This document shows positions 23,779 to 32,175 of a stretch of DNA of 33,488 nucleotides, piece after piece (positions within the stretch are counted from its first letter, which is position 1; each line of letters begins with the position of its first letter). The position numbers were made by a program, and so were the translations under genes. The stretch is taken from the NCBI GenBank assembly GCA_903889895.1, contig CAISYZ010000033.1, positions 1 through 33,488 on the forward strand, in the 5' to 3' direction. Origin of the DNA: an uncultured Verrucomicrobia subdivision 3 bacterium. GTDB lineage: Bacteria > Verrucomicrobiota > Verrucomicrobiia > Limisphaerales > UBA11358. Under the pieces are notes generated by a model, which saw nothing but the letters and a program-made list of their open reading frames with translations, searched no databases and was not told the DNA's origin.

Positions 23779-24224
23779 TGATGGGCTACCTGACCTTGAT
23801 GATGATGGGGCTTGCCAGCTACCTGCTCGTGCCAGCGATGGGACCCCAGTCTCATTTTGCCGACCAATACACGCGCGACCTATTTGGCCAGCGGTTTTCC
23901 AAGAGCGTGGATTATATTATGAATGCCGGCCGCGTCGGCTTCGACTGTTTTCCGTCGCTGCACGTAGCTATTCCGTTCCTGCTGTCGCTTTATTTGCACG
24001 ATTACCGCAAAAAATTATTTCTGCCGTGCCTCGTCTACGTCTTGCTCATCGCTTTTGCCACAATTTATCTGCGCTACCACTATCTCACCGACGTGCTGGC
24101 GGCGTTTGTGTATGCGCCGGTCGCCTACTGGCTCAATGACTTTCTGCTCGCCAAATGGCCGGGCGAAGCCATTATCAAAACCTCAAAACCTGCCGGCGAT
24201 AACGCCGCAAAACCGGTATGCTAA
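23658..24224 (+). CDS. PAP2-family (PAP2_3/Aur1-like) catalytic half, frameshifted from the upstream part
   Basis: The catalytic half has [28 protein letters not shown] (the PSxH motif with the phosphate-binding Ser and catalytic His) and [16 protein letters not shown] (the final motif with Arg, His and Asp). This pattern is typical of PAP2_3 proteins such as inositol-phosphoceramide-synthase-like enzymes, which transfer or remove phosphate groups on membrane lipids. It is out of frame with the N-terminal half. The region before about 23703 in this frame is not real protein, and the ATG at 23658 is only formal. Its stop overlaps the gatA start by seven bases. Substrate is unknown; lipid phosphate recycling or LPS modification is possible. 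Confidence 0.7.
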   Translation: MDLARPDGFLVAGLFSYVLSLPTVAFYFYVADKKSVFRRVMMGYLTLMMMGLASYLLVPAMGPQSHFADQYTRDLFGQRFSKSVDYIMNAGRVGFDCFPSLHVAIPFLLSLYLHDYRKKLFLPCLVYVLLIAFATIYLRYHYLTDVLAAFVYAPVAYWLNDFLLAKWPGEAIIKTSKPAGDNAAKPVC

Positions 24225-25672
24225 ACCAACTCACCATTTCTGAACTCAACGCGAAACTGACCCGCCGCGAAGTCTCCGCGCGCGAAACCACGCAAGCCTG
24301 CCTCGACCAGATTCAGCGAGTGGACGGAAAAATCCACGCCTTTCTCAGCCACGATGACGCCGATGCGCTCGCGCAAGCAGACGCGGCGGATAAAGCCATC
24401 GCTGCCGGCGAACAGAAACCTTTGCTAGGCGTGCCCATTGCAGTGAAAGATGTGCTGGCAGTGAAAGGCCAACCGCTGAACTGCGCGTCAAAAATTCTCG
24501 GCAATTTCATTTCGCCCTACGATGCGACGGCGATCGAAAAATTGAAGGCTGCCGGCGCGATTGTTTTTGGGCGGTTGAACATGGATGAATTTGCGATGGG
24601 CAGCTCCACGGAAAATTCCGCGTTCGGGCCGACCAAAAATCCGTGGGACATCACGCGCATTCCCGGCGGCTCGTCTGGCGGCTCGGCGGCGGCGGTCGCG
24701 GCGGACGAGTGCATCGCGTCGCTTGGCTCAGACACCGGCGGCTCGATTCGCCAGCCGGCGGCGCTTTGCGGCTGCGTGGGTTTGAAGCCGACTTACGGAA
24801 GAATTTCCCGGTATGGCCTCGTGGCGTTCGCGAGTTCACTGGATCAAATCGGCCCGTTCACCAAGGATGTGCGCGATGCGGCGACGCTCCTCGGCGTGAT
24901 GAGCGGCGTGGATCCGCGCGATTCCACCAGCGTGCCGCAGCCGGTGCCCGATTACACACGGGCGCTGACCGGCGACATACGCGGGATGAAACTCGGCCTG
25001 CCGAAGGAATACATGATCGGTGGCCTTGATGCGGAGGTGAAGACTTCCGTGGATGAGGCTGTAAAAAAATTTCAGGCACTTGGCGCGGAAATTGTGGAGA
25101 TTTCTTTGCCGCACACGGATTACGCCGTGGCGACGTATTACATCATCGCCACCGCCGAGGCATCGGCGAACTTGGCGCGGTTCGATGGCATCCGCTACGG
25201 CGCGCGCGTGGAGGGTGCGGATCCGATAGAGCTTTACGCGAAGACGCGCGGCGCGGGTTTCGGGTCGGAAGTGAAGCGGAGAATTATTTTGGGCACCTAC
25301 GTTTTGAGCAGCGGTTACCACGACGCCTATTATTTGCACGCGCAAAAAGTTCGCACGCTCATCCGCAATGATTTTCTGAAAGCGTTCGAAAAAGTGGATG
25401 CCATCGTGACGCCGACGACGCCGACGGCGGCATTCAAAATCGGCGAGAAGTCGGACGACCCGCTGCAAATGTATCTGTCGGACATCTTCACGATTTCCTG
25501 CAACCTCGCCGGCATCTGCGGCGTGAGCGTGCCGTGCGGGTTTACGAAAAATCCCAAGCTGCCGGTCGGTTTGCAATTGCTCGGCCAGCCCTTCGGCGAG
25601 GAATCGCTTTTGAAGCTTGCGCACGCCTACGAACAGGCGACGCCGTGGCATAAAGAAAAAACTGTAATTTAA
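24218..25672 (+). CDS. gatA: Glutamyl-/aspartyl-tRNA amidotransferase subunit A
   Basis: GatA (484 residues) is the glutaminase subunit of GatCAB and belongs to the amidase-signature family. The catalytic Ser-cisSer-Lys triad is visible: Lys in [13 protein letters not shown], the Gly/Ser-rich [20 protein letters not shown] with the cis-Ser, and the nucleophile Ser in [36 protein letters not shown] and [16 protein letters not shown] follow, as in GatA rather than general amidases. [18 protein letters not shown] near the end is also characteristic. Length is normal. The start at 24218 overlaps the preceding gene slightly. gatC is upstream with two genes in between. Confidence 0.97.
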   Translation: MLNQLTISELNAKLTRREVSARETTQACLDQIQRVDGKIHAFLSHDDADALAQADAADKAIAAGEQKPLLGVPIAVKDVLAVKGQPLNCASKILGNFISPYDATAIEKLKAAGAIVFGRLNMDEFAMGSSTENSAFGPTKNPWDITRIPGGSSGGSAAAVAADECIASLGSDTGGSIRQPAALCGCVGLKPTYGRISRYGLVAFASSLDQIGPFTKDVRDAATLLGVMSGVDPRDSTSVPQPVPDYTRALTGDIRGMKLGLPKEYMIGGLDAEVKTSVDEAVKKFQALGAEIVEISLPHTDYAVATYYIIATAEASANLARFDGIRYGARVEGADPIELYAKTRGAGFGSEVKRRIILGTYVLSSGYHDAYYLHAQKVRTLIRNDFLKAFEKVDAIVTPTTPTAAFKIGEKSDDPLQMYLSDIFTISCNLAGICGVSVPCGFTKNPKLPVGLQLLGQPFGEESLLKLAHAYEQATPWHKEKTVI

Positions 25673-25699
25673 GCCGACCTGCATTAGATTCCCAAAAGA

Positions 25700-26530
25700 A
25701 TGCTGGCTTCACCGCAAACCAAAAAAATTCTCTTTTGGCTGGGATTGTCCCTGCCGATGGTGGCGTTGCTGGCGATGGCGTGGTTGGTGCACCAGACCGG
25801 CGGCCGCTTCAACAACTCCTTCACCTATGTCATGCAGAATTACAAGGTGCTGGATATCTTCGAGCAGACGCAGGCGCATATTGTGGATGCCGAGGCCGGC
25901 CAGCGCGGCTATCTGCTGACAGGCCGACCGGAATATCTCGAACCTTACCAGCACGGGATGCAATCCATCCGCGATAACATAGCGGATCTGAAAAAGCTCA
26001 CCACCGGCGATCCCGTGCAGCAAGCTAATCTGGCAGTGCTAGCAAAAATGGTGGATGAAGAGCTAGTCTTTGATCCGAACACCGTGCCACGTCCCGGCAG
26101 CACGGCGAATGACGCCTCGGTGGTGACGCTGACCGCGCGTGGCCGGGAGAAGCTGGAGCATATCCGCAGCGTGCTGTTTCAGGCGCTGGAGCAGCAGCAG
26201 CAGGCGTTGAGCAAGCACCAGCAGCAGGCCGAGGAGGATGTGGTTTCCAGCCAGGTCATGTCGCTGACATTGATTGCGGCCGTGGCGATGGCCTTGATTT
26301 TGGTGGTGGTCATTTTGCTCCGGCTCGAGCGACTGCAGGAATTCGTCACCATCTGCGCGTGGACCGGTCAGGTGCAGTATCGGGGCCAATGGCTTCGGCT
26401 TGATGAATACCTCAAGAAGCAGTTTGGCGTCTCGGTGTCGCACAGCTTGTCGCAAGATGCCGCCGCGAAGATGATGCGCGAAATCGAGGAGTTGAACCGT
26501 TCCCAGAAACCGCCGCCGGCCGCCGGCTGA
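25700..26530 (+). CDS. CHASE3-domain membrane protein with a degenerate zinc-tail motif
   Basis: The 276-residue protein has an N-terminal helix (ILFWLGLSLPMVALLAMAWL, about 10-29), a CHASE3 sensory domain (DAEAGQRGYLLTGRPEYLEP and a long helical part to about 185), and a second helix, LTLIAAVAMALILVVVILL. The cytoplasmic tail FVTICAWTGQVQYRGQWLRL, followed by DEYLKKQFGVSVSHSLS, aligns with the short C-terminal module often found after sensor or receiver domains (pattern ICxxC, W, YI, SHGxC). Here only the first Cys and the SH remain and three of four cysteines are lost. There is no kinase, cyclase or HAMP domain. It may be a signal input subunit for another protein. A box TAGATT (25685-25690) stands 9 nt before the ATG. 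Confidence 0.8.
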   Translation: MLASPQTKKILFWLGLSLPMVALLAMAWLVHQTGGRFNNSFTYVMQNYKVLDIFEQTQAHIVDAEAGQRGYLLTGRPEYLEPYQHGMQSIRDNIADLKKLTTGDPVQQANLAVLAKMVDEELVFDPNTVPRPGSTANDASVVTLTARGREKLEHIRSVLFQALEQQQQALSKHQQQAEEDVVSSQVMSLTLIAAVAMALILVVVILLRLERLQEFVTICAWTGQVQYRGQWLRLDEYLKKQFGVSVSHSLSQDAAAKMMREIEELNRSQKPPPAAG

Positions 26531-26544
26531 AGTTTCCATCTTGC

Positions 26545-26573
26545 TTGCTAGTAGCCTTTTGGTTACTTATAAC
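26545..26573 (+). promoter_or_regulatory. Promoter with palindromic operator in the spacer, in front of the TetR-type gene
   Basis: TTGCTA (26545-26550), exactly 17 nt, then TATAAC (26568-26573) is a good sigma70-type pair. The spacer holds the near-palindrome GTAGCC-TTTT-GGTTAC (26551-26566, one mismatch), a suitable TetR operator that would block RNA polymerase. The ATG at 26576 is only 2 nt after the -10, so either translation starts further in or a different start site is used. Confidence 0.5.
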
Positions 26574-26575
26574 AA

Positions 26576-27196
26576 ATGACATCCAAAGGAAAAAAGCCGA
26601 CCGGTGTTTCCGTGCGTGATCCCGAACGCACCCGCCGCCGCATTTTGGAGGCCGCGCTGAAGGAGTTTTCCACGCGTGGTTTTGCCGGTGCCCGTGTGAG
26701 TGGCATTGCCCGCCGCGCCAAGGCCAACAAACGGATGCTTTACCATTATTTCGGCGACAAGCAGGGCTTGTTCCGCGCCGTGCTGCGCTACAAAATCAGC
26801 GACCGCTTGAGCCGCATCGAGGAGCAAGCGCCCCAGACCGACGTGGCGACCAGCCTGCCGCTGTGGTTCAAACAAAATTGCCAGGACACCGACTGGGTGC
26901 GCCTGCTCGCGTGGGAATCGCTCCAGACGACAAAGGATGCCGTGATGGATGAAACGGAGCGCCGTCGCGTTTCGAGGCAGTCGGTCGCCCGCATCAAGCG
27001 GAAACAAGCCGCCGGAGTTTTGCGCCGGGACGTGCCCGCCGAGTTTCTGCAACTGGCCAAGGTCTCGCTGGCGATGTTTCCGCAAGCGCTGCCACAACTG
27101 GCGCGGATTATCACCGGCCGTTCGCCGCACAGCCCCAGCTTCCAGCGGGAATACGCGCGCTTCCTTGAAACTATTTCTACCGGGTTTCGTCCATGA
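26576..27196 (+). CDS. TetR/AcrR-family transcription repressor
   Basis: The 206-residue protein has the TetR DNA-binding domain at its N-terminus: TRRRILEAALKEFSTRGFAG, VSGIARRAKANKRMLYHYFG, then DKQGLFRAVL. The C-terminal ligand-binding part is helical and typical in length (LPLWFKQNCQDTDWVRLLAW and later helices). It lies 25 bp upstream of an RND efflux pair on the same strand, the classic arrangement for a local repressor of that pump. The likely operator is at 26551-26566. The ATG at 26576 is nearly on top of the -10 box. An in-frame GTG at 26612 would still give a complete DNA-binding domain. Inducing ligand unknown. Confidence 0.9.
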   Translation: MTSKGKKPTGVSVRDPERTRRRILEAALKEFSTRGFAGARVSGIARRAKANKRMLYHYFGDKQGLFRAVLRYKISDRLSRIEEQAPQTDVATSLPLWFKQNCQDTDWVRLLAWESLQTTKDAVMDETERRRVSRQSVARIKRKQAAGVLRRDVPAEFLQLAKVSLAMFPQALPQLARIITGRSPHSPSFQREYARFLETISTGFRP

Positions 27197-27221
27197 AGCC
27201 GGGGCTGAAATTCAATCTACG

Positions 27222-28301
27222 ATGTCTGTGAAAAAAACATTCTACGGTGCGACGGCAATTCTGGCATTGATGCTTGCCGGTGCCTGCTCGCGCGGCCCGG
27301 TTGTCAAGGGCACCGCGCCGGTGCCGGTGCTAACGGCGCGGGCTATGGTCAAAAACATGCCGGTGCTGATTGACCCGCCGCCGGTCGGTCATGTCCTGCC
27401 GGTTTTGACGGTCACCATCCGGCCGCAAATTGGCGGCCTCATCAGCACGGTGAATTTTCAGGAGGGGCAGGAAGTCAAAAAGGGCGACCTACTGTTTACG
27501 ATTGACCCGCGACCGTCGCAGGCACAACTGGCGCACGACCAGGCGCAGCTGGAAAACGCGCAGATTCAATTCGACCGCGAACAAAAACTATTCGCCGACA
27601 AGTTGATTTCTCAGGATGAATTCGACACCAGCAAATCCGCGCGCGACACGCTGGTCGCCACGGTGGAGGCCGACAAACTGAATCTGGAATACTGCGAGAT
27701 CCGCGCGCCGATTGACGGCCGCACGGGAAGCCTGCAATTTCATGAAGGAAACGTCGTCAAATCGCCGGATGACGTGCTGCTGACCATCAACCAGATTCAT
27801 CCCATCTACGCGGCGTTCGCCGTGGCGGAACGATATTTACCGGAAATTCAGCGGCAGATGCGCGCCCGCACGCTGGCGGTCACGGCGAGCTTTGAAAACA
27901 TGGTCGGCGATGCGCCGCAGGGTGAACTGTCGTTCGTGGACAATTCCGTGGATACGGCGACCGGCACCATTCTGCTCAAGGCGACGTTTCCCAACCGGCG
28001 TGGCAAGTTGTGGCCTGGCCAGTTCGTGCAAGTTACGCTCCAGCTTGATGAATTGACGAATGCCGTCGTGGTGCCGTCGCAGACGGTGCAAAACGGCCAG
28101 AACGGACAGTTCATCTTCGTCGTCAAAGCGGATCAGACCGTGGAACAGCGCGCGGTGAAAACCTCCGTGACGGTCAATGGCGAAACCGTCGTCGCGTCCG
28201 GCGTCAGCGCCGGGGAAACCGTCGTGACCGACGGCCAGCTTCGTCTCGCGCCGGGCGTCGCCATCAGCGACAAAAACCAGCCGGCGGCCAGCGCGCCATG
28301 A
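27222..28301 (+). CDS. RND efflux membrane-fusion (periplasmic adaptor) lipoprotein
   Basis: From ATG 27222 the product has 359 residues. The signal MSVKKTFYGATAILALMLAG ends at a Cys (GACSRG, residue 22), which suggests lipid anchoring. The HlyD/AcrA layout follows: IRPQIGGLISTVNFQEGQEV (lipoyl half), QAQLAHDQAQLENAQIQFDR (hairpin), LEYCEIRAPIDGRTG (second lipoyl half), then beta-barrel PNRRGKLWPGQFVQVTLQL and a C-terminal domain. It connects the inner-membrane RND pump to an outer-membrane channel. The permease gene starts within its stop codon region (4-bp overlap). No outer-membrane channel gene is in the window. The substrate is unknown, probably drugs or other toxic compounds. Confidence 0.93.
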   Translation: MSVKKTFYGATAILALMLAGACSRGPVVKGTAPVPVLTARAMVKNMPVLIDPPPVGHVLPVLTVTIRPQIGGLISTVNFQEGQEVKKGDLLFTIDPRPSQAQLAHDQAQLENAQIQFDREQKLFADKLISQDEFDTSKSARDTLVATVEADKLNLEYCEIRAPIDGRTGSLQFHEGNVVKSPDDVLLTINQIHPIYAAFAVAERYLPEIQRQMRARTLAVTASFENMVGDAPQGELSFVDNSVDTATGTILLKATFPNRRGKLWPGQFVQVTLQLDELTNAVVVPSQTVQNGQNGQFIFVVKADQTVEQRAVKTSVTVNGETVVASGVSAGETVVTDGQLRLAPGVAISDKNQPAASAP

Positions 28302-31300
28302 GCGTTTCGGAAATCTTCATCCGCCGGCCCGTGATGACCACCTTGGTTATGGCGGCAATTTTGCTATTCGGTTTTTTTGGTTTCCGCTTGCTGCCGGTGA
28401 GCGATTTGCCGAGCGTGGATTTCCCGACGATTCAAATCACGGCCACGCTGCCCGGGGCGAGTCCGTCCACGATGGCGTCGTCCGTGGCGACGCCGCTGGA
28501 AAAACAATTTTCCACCATCGCCGGCGTGGACTCGATGACGTCCATCAGCGCGCTGGGCATCTCGCAGATCACCGTTCAATTCGCGCTCGACCGCAACATT
28601 GACGGCGCGGCGCAGGATGTGCAGGCGGCCATCACCCGCGCGGCCAAGCAACTGCCGCCGAACCTGCCCTCGCCACCGACGTATCAAAAGGTCAATCCTG
28701 CCGACTCGCCGGTGTTCTTCCTCGCGATGTCCTCGGCCACGCTGCCGCTTTCGACGGTGGATGATTACGCGGAAAATCTTTTTGCGCAGCGCATCTCGAT
28801 GGTGGACGGCGTGGCGCAGGTCGGCGTGTTCGGTCCGCAGCAATTCGCCGTGCACGTGCAGGCGGACCCGAACAAACTCGCCGCCTACGGCCTCGGCATT
28901 GACACGGTCGCCGCCGCCGTTGCCGCCGGCAACGTGAACCAACCGCTCGGCACGCTTTACGGCACGCATCAAGCATTCACGATTCAGGCCAACGGCCAGT
29001 TGAAAAACGCCGCCGCCTACCGGCCGCTCATCGTCGCGTATCGCAACGGCAATCCGGTGCGTCTGCAGGAAGTCGCCAACGTCATTGACAGCGTGCAGAA
29101 CGACAAGGTCGCCGCGTGGTTCAACGGCACGCGCGGCATCGTGCTGTCCGTGCAGCGCCAGCCGGGCGTGAACACCGTCGCGGTGGTGGACGCCATCAAG
29201 AAACAGTTGCCGATGTTGCGCTCGCAGATTCCGGCGGCGGTGAATATTGACATGCTGTTCGACCGTTCGGAGGGCATCCGCCGCTCGGTGGCCGACGTGG
29301 AAAAAACGTTGATGCTGACCGTCTGCCTTGTGGTGATGGTGATCTTCGTTTTTCTGCGCAATATTTCCGCGACGGTCATTCCCAGCCTCGCGCTGCCGCT
29401 GTCCATCGTCGGCACGTTTGCGGCGATGAAAATTGCCGGCTTCAGCCTCGACAACCTTTCGCTCATGGCGCTCACGCTGTCCGTTGGCTTCGTGGTGGAC
29501 GATGCCATCGTGATGCTGGAAAACATCGTGCGCCACATGGAAAACGGCGAGCCGCCGATGGCCGCGGCGTTGCGCGGCGCGAAGGAAATCGGCTTCACCA
29601 TCATCTCGATGACGCTGTCGCTCTCGGCGGTGTTCATCCCGGTGCTGTTCATGAGCGGGCTGCTCGGCCGGCTGCTGCATGAATTCGCCGTCACCATCAT
29701 TTGCGCGGTGCTGGTGTCCGGCTTCGTGTCACTTTCGCTCACGCCGATGATGTGCAGCCGGTTCGTGCATTCCGTGCGTGAGGAAAAACACGGCGGAATT
29801 TACAACGCCTTTGAACGGTTTTTCGAGCACGTCCGCTCGCTCTACGAACGCACTCTCCGCGTTGCGATGCAACACCGCCGGATCACGCTCGGCATTGCGG
29901 TGGCGACGTTCGCGGCCACGGTGGTTTTGTTCTACCTGATTCCCAAGGGCTTTTTCCCCGACGAGGACACCAACCAGATTTTCTGCATCACCGAAGGCGC
30001 GCAGGACATCTCCTTCGAGGCGATGAAGGCGCACCAGCAGCAGGCGGCAAAAATCGTCGCCGCCAATCCCAACGTCGCCGCGTTCATGTCGGCGGTCGGT
30101 CTCGGCGGCTCGACCATCAGCGGCAACAACGGCCGGATTTTCATGCGCCTGAAGGACCGTTCCGAGCGTCGGCAAGGCGCCGCTGAAATTATTCAAGATC
30201 TGCGCAAGCAGTTCGCGCAGATTCCTGGCTTCAATGTTTATCCGCAGATGCCGCCGCTGATCCGCGTCGGCGGCATGCTTTCGAAGACGCTGTATCAATT
30301 CAGTTTGCAGGACACCGACACGGAGGAATTGTTCAAGTGGGCGCCGGTAATCCGCGCCAAGATTGCGGAGCACCGCGATGTGTTTCAGGATGTGACGAGC
30401 GATCTGCAAATCGCCAGCCCGCAGGTTATCGTGACCATTGATCGCGACAAGGCCGCTGCGCTCGGCGTCAACGCCGAGCAAATCGAGAACGGCCTTTACG
30501 ATGCGTTCGGCTCCGGCCAGATCTCGACGATTTACGGCGACCTCGCGGAATACTGGGTGGTGTTCGAGGTGCTGCCGGAATTTCAGCGCGACCCCGACGC
30601 GCTCGGCCGGCTCTACATCACGTCCGGCAGCGGCAAGCTCGTGCCGCTGAGCGCCCTGGCGAAACTCTCGCGCGGCGTCGCGCCGATGACCATTTCGCAC
30701 GTCGGCCAGCTGCCGTCCGTCACCGTGTCGTTCAACCTCGCGCCCGGCGTCGCGCTCGGCACGGCGGTGGATAAAATCCACGAACTCGAAGGCGAACTGC
30801 ATCTGCCCGCGACCATCAGCGCGAGTCTCCAGGGCTCGGCGGCGGTGTTCCAATCGTCGCTCGCCGGCCTCGGTTTTTTGCTGATCATGTCCATTCTGGT
30901 GATTTACATCATCCTCGGCATCCTTTACGAAAGCTTCATCCATCCGCTGACGATTTTGTCCGGGCTGCCGTCGGCGGGCTTCGGCGCGCTGGTCACGCTG
31001 ATGCTTTTCAAGCTGGATTTGAACATCTACGGCTTCGTCGGCCTCATCATGCTCGTCGGCATCGTGAAGAAAAACGCCATCATGATGATTGACTTCGCCA
31101 TCGAGGCGCAGCACCACGGCAAAAAACCTTACGACGCCATTTTCGAGGGCTGCCTTCTGCGGTTCCGGCCCATCATGATGACGACGATGTGCGCGCTGAT
31201 GGCGTCGCTGCCGATTTCGCTCGGCCTCGGGGCCGGCGGCGAATCCCGCCGCGCGCTCGGTCTGGCGGTGACCGGCGGCCTCATTGTGTCGCAGGCCCTG

Positions 31301-31384
31301 ACGCTTTACATCACGCCGGTGATTTACCTCTACATGGAACGCTTCCAGCAGCGGTTCAAGAAAAATGCACAAAAGCTGGCTTGA
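28298..31384 (+). CDS. RND efflux permease (AcrB/MdtB type, HAE1 family)
   Basis: The 1028-residue protein starts MSVSEIFIRRPVMTTLVMAA and has twelve expected membrane segments in two halves with two large periplasmic loops. The proton-relay Asp pair is in SVGFVVDDAIVMLENIVRHM and the Lys of the second half in VGIVKKNAIMMIDFAIEAQ. Other conserved parts are LPGASPSTMASSVATPLEKQ, QLPPNLPSPPTYQKVNPADS, which resembles the MdtB/MdtC branch, and LMLFKLDLNIYGFVGLIML. It exports hydrophobic or amphiphilic compounds by proton exchange, as a trimer with the adaptor encoded upstream. Only one permease is present, where E. coli MdtBC needs two. Length is complete. Confidence 0.95.
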   Translation: MSVSEIFIRRPVMTTLVMAAILLFGFFGFRLLPVSDLPSVDFPTIQITATLPGASPSTMASSVATPLEKQFSTIAGVDSMTSISALGISQITVQFALDRNIDGAAQDVQAAITRAAKQLPPNLPSPPTYQKVNPADSPVFFLAMSSATLPLSTVDDYAENLFAQRISMVDGVAQVGVFGPQQFAVHVQADPNKLAAYGLGIDTVAAAVAAGNVNQPLGTLYGTHQAFTIQANGQLKNAAAYRPLIVAYRNGNPVRLQEVANVIDSVQNDKVAAWFNGTRGIVLSVQRQPGVNTVAVVDAIKKQLPMLRSQIPAAVNIDMLFDRSEGIRRSVADVEKTLMLTVCLVVMVIFVFLRNISATVIPSLALPLSIVGTFAAMKIAGFSLDNLSLMALTLSVGFVVDDAIVMLENIVRHMENGEPPMAAALRGAKEIGFTIISMTLSLSAVFIPVLFMSGLLGRLLHEFAVTIICAVLVSGFVSLSLTPMMCSRFVHSVREEKHGGIYNAFERFFEHVRSLYERTLRVAMQHRRITLGIAVATFAATVVLFYLIPKGFFPDEDTNQIFCITEGAQDISFEAMKAHQQQAAKIVAANPNVAAFMSAVGLGGSTISGNNGRIFMRLKDRSERRQGAAEIIQDLRKQFAQIPGFNVYPQMPPLIRVGGMLSKTLYQFSLQDTDTEELFKWAPVIRAKIAEHRDVFQDVTSDLQIASPQVIVTIDRDKAAALGVNAEQIENGLYDAFGSGQISTIYGDLAEYWVVFEVLPEFQRDPDALGRLYITSGSGKLVPLSALAKLSRGVAPMTISHVGQLPSVTVSFNLAPGVALGTAVDKIHELEGELHLPATISASLQGSAAVFQSSLAGLGFLLIMSILVIYIILGILYESFIHPLTILSGLPSAGFGALVTLMLFKLDLNIYGFVGLIMLVGIVKKNAIMMIDFAIEAQHHGKKPYDAIFEGCLLRFRPIMMTTMCALMASLPISLGLGAGGESRRALGLAVTGGLIVSQALTLYITPVIYLYMERFQQRFKKNAQKLA

Positions 31385-31416
31385 CCTTGGTGCCGGTCGC
31401 TGTGAAACATTCCAGC

Positions 31417-32115
31417 ATGGGAATGGACGGCGTCGAAATCGTGATGGCAGTGGAAGAAGCTTTCGATATTCACATCGAAGAAGCTGAAGCGGCAAAACTG
31501 CTTACGCCGCGCCAACTCATCGAATTGGTTCAAACCAAAGTCTCCGTGGCGACCGCTTCCGTATGTCTGACCCAGCGCGCCTTCAACCTCCTACGAAAAT
31601 CACTGCTCCACCACGGCGGCTGGAAACGATCTGAAATAACTCCCGCCACCAATCTGGCGGCGCTGATTGGCCGCGACCAACGGACGAACTTGCTGGGAAA
31701 AATTACCGCAGAAATGGGAATTAAAACCCCACCGAAATTAGTTCGGGCAAATTGGTTAAGCATCACCTTGCTGACTAGTTCATTAATGGCCGGCATTGGG
31801 GTGGCTTGGGCTGCGAGAGACACTTTGGGTTCAATCGCCTTATGGATTTTTATCATCGTCGCTATTTCAACCGCCGGAGTCGCCTTGCGCCTTACCGAAC
31901 CACTTTGCAAAGAGTTCCCCGACAACTTAAAAACCGTCGGCGATCTCGCTCGTTGGGTGATGACTCACAAGGCCGATCTTGCCACCGCGACCGCGCCGGC
32001 TTGGACCCGCGAACAAATCACCGCGCGCATTCGTGAAATCATCGTTGAGCAACTTGGCTGCAAACCTGATTTCAATGAAGACGCAAACTTCGTCAAAGAT
32101 CTCGGCTTGAGTTAA
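31417..32115 (+). CDS. Membrane protein with an acyl-carrier-like domain split between its two ends
   Basis: The 232-residue protein starts at ATG 31417. A GTG at 31402 is possible, but the family-like N-terminus begins MGMDGVEIVMAVEEAFDIHI. Residues 1-42 align with ACP helices II-IV (E. coli ACP from DSLDTVELVMALEEEF onward), with Gly in place of the phosphopantetheine Ser. Residues 197-232 (TREQITARIREIIVEQLGCK to FVKDLGLS) align with ACP helix I and the loop up to DLG, then stop. Between are CLTQRAFNLLRKSL, a helical domain, and two membrane helices (about 113-132 and 138-157). It appears to be a circularly permuted or end-paired carrier fold that cannot carry a prosthetic group in the usual way. 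Its function is unknown. It lies between an efflux permease and gatB. Confidence 0.8.
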   Translation: MGMDGVEIVMAVEEAFDIHIEEAEAAKLLTPRQLIELVQTKVSVATASVCLTQRAFNLLRKSLLHHGGWKRSEITPATNLAALIGRDQRTNLLGKITAEMGIKTPPKLVRANWLSITLLTSSLMAGIGVAWAARDTLGSIALWIFIIVAISTAGVALRLTEPLCKEFPDNLKTVGDLARWVMTHKADLATATAPAWTREQITARIREIIVEQLGCKPDFNEDANFVKDLGLS

Positions 32116-32130
32116 GCACGGCTGAAAAAA

Positions 32131-32166
32131 TCTGTGTTTCATCTGTGTTTCATCTGTGGCTAAAAT
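32131..32166 (+). promoter_or_regulatory. Short 11-bp direct repeats and candidate gatB promoter
   Basis: TCTGTGTTTCA occurs twice in tandem (32131-32141, 32142-32152) and is followed by TCTGTGGCTAA. TTCATC (32138-32143), 17 nt and TAAAAT (32161-32166) give a -35/-10 pair that ends 9 nt before the gatB ATG. Part of this element, 32134-32164, recurs before argB (760-790). Confidence 0.45.
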
Positions 32167-32175
32167 GTCCGCGTA

